From the NCBI GenBank assembly GCA_003242035.1, contig QBMC01000001.1:1-64000 (forward strand): a stretch of DNA of 64,000 bases, given 5' to 3'. The position numbers and the translations under genes are program-made. Under the pieces are notes generated by a model, which searched no databases, was not told the origin of the DNA, and saw only the letters and a program-made list of their open reading frames with translations. The DNA is from Nodosilinea foveolarum. GTDB taxonomy: Bacteria; Cyanobacteriota; Cyanobacteriia; Phormidesmidales; Phormidesmidaceae. Positions 60,140 to 64,000 of the stretch are shown piece after piece (the first letter of the stretch is position 1; every line of letters begins with the position of its first letter).

Positions 60140-60481
60140 ATGGGCCTTCGATTAGTCATGGGTAAGACATTTTCAGTTGAGATTAGCCATCAGGGATCGA
60201 CGCATACGATTCAGGTGCCGGAAGATCAGACTATATTAGAGGCCGCTCATGCAGAGGGTTTGGATTTGCCGGTTTCTTGTAGCGCCGGGGTTTGTACGAC
60301 CTGCGCGGCGTTGATTTCTGAGGGCAGCGTGAATCAGGCAGATGGCATGGGTGTGGGCACCGAGCTACAGGCGGATGGCTTTGCGCTGCTTTGCGTCGCC
60401 TATCCAACCTCAGATATTAAGCTTGAGACCGAGAAAGAAGATGAGGTTTATAAGCGGCAATTTCCTCAGCCCGGTCAATAG
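60140..60481 (+). CDS. [2Fe-2S] ferredoxin
   Basis: CSAGVCTTC (Cx4Cx2C) plus a fourth Cys in LLCVAYP; start may be ATG 60158 (MGKTFSVEISHQG). Confidence 0.94.
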   Translation: MGLRLVMGKTFSVEISHQGSTHTIQVPEDQTILEAAHAEGLDLPVSCSAGVCTTCAALISEGSVNQADGMGVGTELQADGFALLCVAYPTSDIKLETEKEDEVYKRQFPQPGQ

Positions 60482-60496
60482 TCCTTTCGTTCTTGA

Positions 60497-60718
60497 ATGC
60501 AGACTGAACTGATTACGCTTGAAGTATCTTTGCAGACGCCGCCCGGAAAGCTACGAGCGGCGATCGCTGGATCGGATTTATTACGGTCTGATGCGTTGCG
60601 ATCGCACATAGAAACTAAACTCACGGAACATGGCACGCCTCTCCGCTGGGCCATTACCGCTGTAGATCAGGCTAACCAAACCGCCAAAGTAGAAGCCATC
60701 GTTACCACCGTCACGTAA
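60497..60718 (+). CDS. hypothetical small protein
   Basis: 73 aa between the ferredoxin and DUF3326 genes, same strand, tight spacing. Confidence 0.7.
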   Translation: MQTELITLEVSLQTPPGKLRAAIAGSDLLRSDALRSHIETKLTEHGTPLRWAITAVDQANQTAKVEAIVTTVT

Positions 60719-60722
60719 TGCT

Positions 60723-61811
60723 TTGATAGCGCCTAAGTTACATACGACTGTTTTAATTGTGCCGACTGGCGTGGGCGCAGCTATTGGCGGCTACGCGGGA
60801 GATGCTTTGCCGGTGGCTAAGGCGGTGGCGCAGGTGAGCGACCGGCTGATTACGCATCCGAATGTGCTGAACGGGGCGCAGCTTTATTGGCCGATGGACA
60901 ATGCCTACTATGTTGAAGGCTATGGGCTAGACCAGTTTGCGGCGGGGAACTGGCAGCTACAGCCTGTGCATCAAAATTCGATTGGGCTGGTGATTGACCA
61001 GGCGGTAGAAGACGATCTGCGCTGGCGACATTTGCAGGCGGCGGATGCGGCGATCGCAACTCTGGGGCTAGACGTGCGGGCCTACGTGACGACTGATATG
61101 CCTTTGGGCGTGACGCTGAAGACGACGGACTCTGGGGCTTCTTGGGGGACGCTGGAAAATCCGGGTAGCTTGCTGCGAGCGGCAGAGCGGCTGATTGCTG
61201 AGGCACAGGTGCGGGCGATCGCCGTAATCGCCCGTTTCCCAGACGACGAAGATTCTCCGGAACTGGAAGCCTATCGACAGGGCAAAGGCGTCGATCCACT
61301 GGCGGGCGTTGAGGCGGTGATTAGTCATTTAGTGGTGCGCACTTTCAAAATTCCCTGTGCTCATGCGCCTGCGCTTTTGCCCTTGCCCCTAGACCCTAAT
61401 ATTTCACCTCGTTCGGCAGCGGAAGAAATTGGTTACACCTTTCTACCTTGCGTTCTAGCAGGTCTGAGTCGGGCACCTCAGTTTGTGTGCGATGAAGCTG
61501 CTCTGGCGGCTGAGACAATTTGTTCTAGCCACGTAGACGCGGTAATTGTCCCAGCTTCTGCGTTTGGGGGCAGTGCGGTGATGAGTTTGGCTCCGATGCT
61601 GAATCGGCGGGGCGGACAGGTGATTGCGGTGGGCGAAAATGCGACGACGATGGCGGTGCGAGCGGCGGATTTGGGCATTCGGGCGATCGCTGTCGAGACC
61701 TATTTAGAAGCAGTAGGCGCGATCGCGGCTTATCGGGCTGGAGTGGTGCCAGATGCTTTGCGGGCGGGCGATCGCCGAATGACTGATCTTGGTGGCGATC
61801 TTCCTCATTAA
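60723..61811 (+). CDS. DUF3326 domain-containing protein
   Basis: VLIVPTGVGAAIGGYAGDALPVAKAVAQVSDRLITHPNVLNGAQLYWPMDNAYYVEGYGLDQFAAG. Confidence 0.88.
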   Translation: MIAPKLHTTVLIVPTGVGAAIGGYAGDALPVAKAVAQVSDRLITHPNVLNGAQLYWPMDNAYYVEGYGLDQFAAGNWQLQPVHQNSIGLVIDQAVEDDLRWRHLQAADAAIATLGLDVRAYVTTDMPLGVTLKTTDSGASWGTLENPGSLLRAAERLIAEAQVRAIAVIARFPDDEDSPELEAYRQGKGVDPLAGVEAVISHLVVRTFKIPCAHAPALLPLPLDPNISPRSAAEEIGYTFLPCVLAGLSRAPQFVCDEAALAAETICSSHVDAVIVPASAFGGSAVMSLAPMLNRRGGQVIAVGENATTMAVRAADLGIRAIAVETYLEAVGAIAAYRAGVVPDALRAGDRRMTDLGGDLPH

Positions 61812-62044
61812 AGAATGCAGCCTTCCTAAAGCTGACTGACTTTTATATTGCTATAAGTAGCTCTAAGGGTCGGAAATCTGCCTTTTGCAGTGCGGCTATC
61901 CAACCGGGCGGCTGTCTATACTGTTACTAGCCGATATAACGATGCCTAAAACTGGTGAGCGCAAGCTGTTCTAATCGCTCAAAGTTAGGCTAGGTTTATT
62001 TATATAAGCTTTTATCCATTCATGCAGATCTGAGGAAGAAAGAC

Positions 62045-62830
62045 ATGGGATTGTTTGATCGCGTTAGCCGGGTGGTGCGCTCTAATCTAAACGCAGCAGT
62101 GAGTTCTGCGGAAGATCCTGGAAAAATCCTGGATCAAGCGATTATGGATATGCAGGAAGATTTGGTGCAGATGCGTCAAGCTGTGGCTGGGGCAATCGCC
62201 TCCCAAAAGCGCGTACAAATGCAGGCTAGTAAGGCGCAGACAGGCGCAACTCAGTGGCAGCAAAGAGCGCAGCTAGCATTGCAAAAGGGCGACGAGAATT
62301 TGGCTCGCGAAGCGCTAGTAAGGAAGAAAACTCAAGCTGAAACAGCGTCGGCATTACAGGCCCAACTCGATCAGCAGGCGGGAACAGTCGATGCGCTAAA
62401 GCGGCAGCTAATTGCGCTGGAGAGCAAAATCTCTGAGGCGAAGACTAAGAAAGACATGCTCAAGGCCAGAGCGAGCGCGGCAAAGGCGAACGAGCGGCTG
62501 CAAAACAGCGTTAGCAGTATGAGTACGAACAGCTCTATGGGCGCGTTTGAGCGGATGGAGGAGAAAGTACTGCAAATGGAAGCTACGGGCGAAGCAGCGG
62601 CTGAATTAGCTGGAGCTAATTTGGAGAGTCAGTTTGCGCGGCTAGAGTCTGGCAGTGACGTGGACTATGAGTTGGAGGCTTTGAAAGCCTCAATGGGAGG
62701 TGGGACGCTGCCACCGGGACAGGAATCTCGGGGTGCTTTGCCAGCAGGCGAGGAGCAGACTTCTGAGGTGAAGGACAAAGCTGTTGATACTGAGTTGGAA
62801 GCTTTGAAGTCTGAATTGGATAGTTTGTAA
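62045..62830 (+). CDS. PspA/IM30 (Vipp1-like) family protein
   Basis: MGLFDRVSRVVRSNLNAAVSSAEDPGKILDQAIMDMQEDLVQMRQAVAGAIASQKR; C-terminal extension. Confidence 0.95.
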   Translation: MGLFDRVSRVVRSNLNAAVSSAEDPGKILDQAIMDMQEDLVQMRQAVAGAIASQKRVQMQASKAQTGATQWQQRAQLALQKGDENLAREALVRKKTQAETASALQAQLDQQAGTVDALKRQLIALESKISEAKTKKDMLKARASAAKANERLQNSVSSMSTNSSMGAFERMEEKVLQMEATGEAAAELAGANLESQFARLESGSDVDYELEALKASMGGGTLPPGQESRGALPAGEEQTSEVKDKAVDTELEALKSELDSL

Positions 62831-62935
62831 TTAATCCGATTTAATCTGCATTGCTTGATTCCCCTGTTTGGATGTATGTCCGGGCAGGGGCTGCTATTTT
62901 AAACTTTTCGTAACCACTTACCTTCTAGTTTGACT

Positions 62936-64000
62936 ATGCAAATTGCTGATCGTTTAGCGCCGCTGCAAACCAATGTTTTTGCCGATATGGATCGGGCTAA
63001 GGCGCAGGCGATCGCCAACGGCAAGCCCCTAATCGACTTCTCATTAGGATCGTCCGATTTGCCGACGCCGCCTCACGTGCTAGAAGCAATTGCCAAGGCG
63101 CTGAACGATCCTGAAACTCACGGCTACGCGCTGTTCAATAGTACGAAAGATTTTAGGATAGCGGCGGCGCAGTGGTACGAGCGGAAATTTGGAATTGCCG
63201 TTGATCCTGAGACCGAGGTGATGCCGTTGATTGGCTCGCAGGAAGGTACAGCGCATCTGCCGTTAGCGATCATGAATCCGGGCGATGTGGCGCTGCTGTT
63301 AGACCCTGGCTATCCTTCGCATGTGGGCGGAGTGTATTTGGCGGGCGGCGAGATTTATCCGATGCCGATTGTGGCTGAGCATGACTTTTTGCCAGTGTTG
63401 AGTGATATTCCCTCGGCGGTGGTGGAAAAGGCCACGATGATGGTATTGAGCTACCCGCATAATCCGACGACGGCGATCGCCCCGCTCACGTTCTTCAAAG
63501 AGGCCGTTGCCTTTTGCCAGCAGCACAACATTGTGTTGGTACACGATTTTCCCTATGCCGATTTATATTTCGAAACTGACCCGGTGCCTTCGATTATTCA
63601 GGCCGATCCAGAGAAGTCGGTTTCGATTGAGTTTTTCTCGCTGTCGAAGTCTTACAACATGGGCGGCTTTCGGGTGGCCTATGCCATTGGCAACGCGCAG
63701 CTCATTCAGGGACTGCGGCAGGTAAAGGCGACGGTAGATTTCAATCAGTATCGCGGGATTTTGCGGGGAGCGATCGCCGCCTTAAATGGCCCTCAAGACT
63801 GCGTATCGGATATGGTCAATACGTTTGCGAGTCGGCGAAATGCGGCGGTCTCGGCGCTGCAATCTATCGGTTGGCCGGTTGCAGCGCCTTTGTCCACGAT
63901 GTATATCTGGGCGAAGCTGCCGGTGGATTTGCCTCACGGCTGGGCAACGAACTCGATTGAATTTTGTCAGGAACTGGTTGCAGCGACGGGGGTTGCCCTG
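62936..64000 (+). CDS. class I/II aminotransferase (LL-diaminopimelate aminotransferase-like), runs off the window
   Basis: Open from ATG 62936 to the end; MQIADRLAPLQTNVFADMDRAKAQAIANGKPLIDFSLGSSDLPTP; SLSKSYNMGGFRVAYAIG PLP-Lys motif. Confidence 0.92.
   Translation, partial: MQIADRLAPLQTNVFADMDRAKAQAIANGKPLIDFSLGSSDLPTPPHVLEAIAKALNDPETHGYALFNSTKDFRIAAAQWYERKFGIAVDPETEVMPLIGSQEGTAHLPLAIMNPGDVALLLDPGYPSHVGGVYLAGGEIYPMPIVAEHDFLPVLSDIPSAVVEKATMMVLSYPHNPTTAIAPLTFFKEAVAFCQQHNIVLVHDFPYADLYFETDPVPSIIQADPEKSVSIEFFSLSKSYNMGGFRVAYAIGNAQLIQGLRQVKATVDFNQYRGILRGAIAALNGPQDCVSDMVNTFASRRNAAVSALQSIGWPVAAPLSTMYIWAKLPVDLPHGWATNSIEFCQELVAATGVAL

Noticed and set aside
1-64000. Many GCGATCGC palindromes as possible regulatory or mobile sites
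   Set aside because: This is HIP1, the dispersed octamer abundant in many cyanobacterial genomes; individual occurrences are not special except where they coincide with other anomalies.
1-64000. CRISPR arrays, rRNA operon, intact IS elements or prophage genes
   Set aside because: Looked for regularly spaced repeats, rRNA-like blocks and transposase/integrase/phage structural translations; none seen.

Overview
The window is cyanobacterial chromosome. The HIP1 octamer GCGATCGC is dispersed throughout, and petB/petD, ctpA, Vipp1/PspA-like, DUF561, DUF565/Ycf20-like, DUF2811, DUF2854, DUF3143, DUF3326 and CRR7-like genes are present. Most of the sequence is housekeeping: acnB, a pstSCAB operon with an upstream 8-3-8 Pho box, ubiE/menG, pyrE, rpmI-rplT, eda, petBD, ctpA, thrC, msrA, bcp, serS, rseP-like, nth, rpsN, aat, sir and vipp1-like. 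There is one tRNA with a CAT anticodon. I saw no rRNA, CRISPR array, intact transposon or prophage, and no obvious intact defence island. The observations most worth a second look are: (i) a helically phased cluster of DnaA-box-like 9-mers at 55643-55727 with no dnaA or dnaN nearby; (ii) an apparent rearrangement junction exactly at a 12-bp HIP1 palindrome (47101-47112), where a CAP-domain gene runs antisense into a truncated ABC-2 permease; (iii) an S2P/EGY-like membrane protease whose HExxH reads HEGGQ; (iv) an MBL-fold protein lacking several usual metal ligands; (v) an apparently truncated AIPR-like N-terminal fragment at the left edge; (vi) an uncharacterised ferredoxin/small protein/DUF3326 cluster. 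All family calls come from reading the translations by eye; no database search was run.
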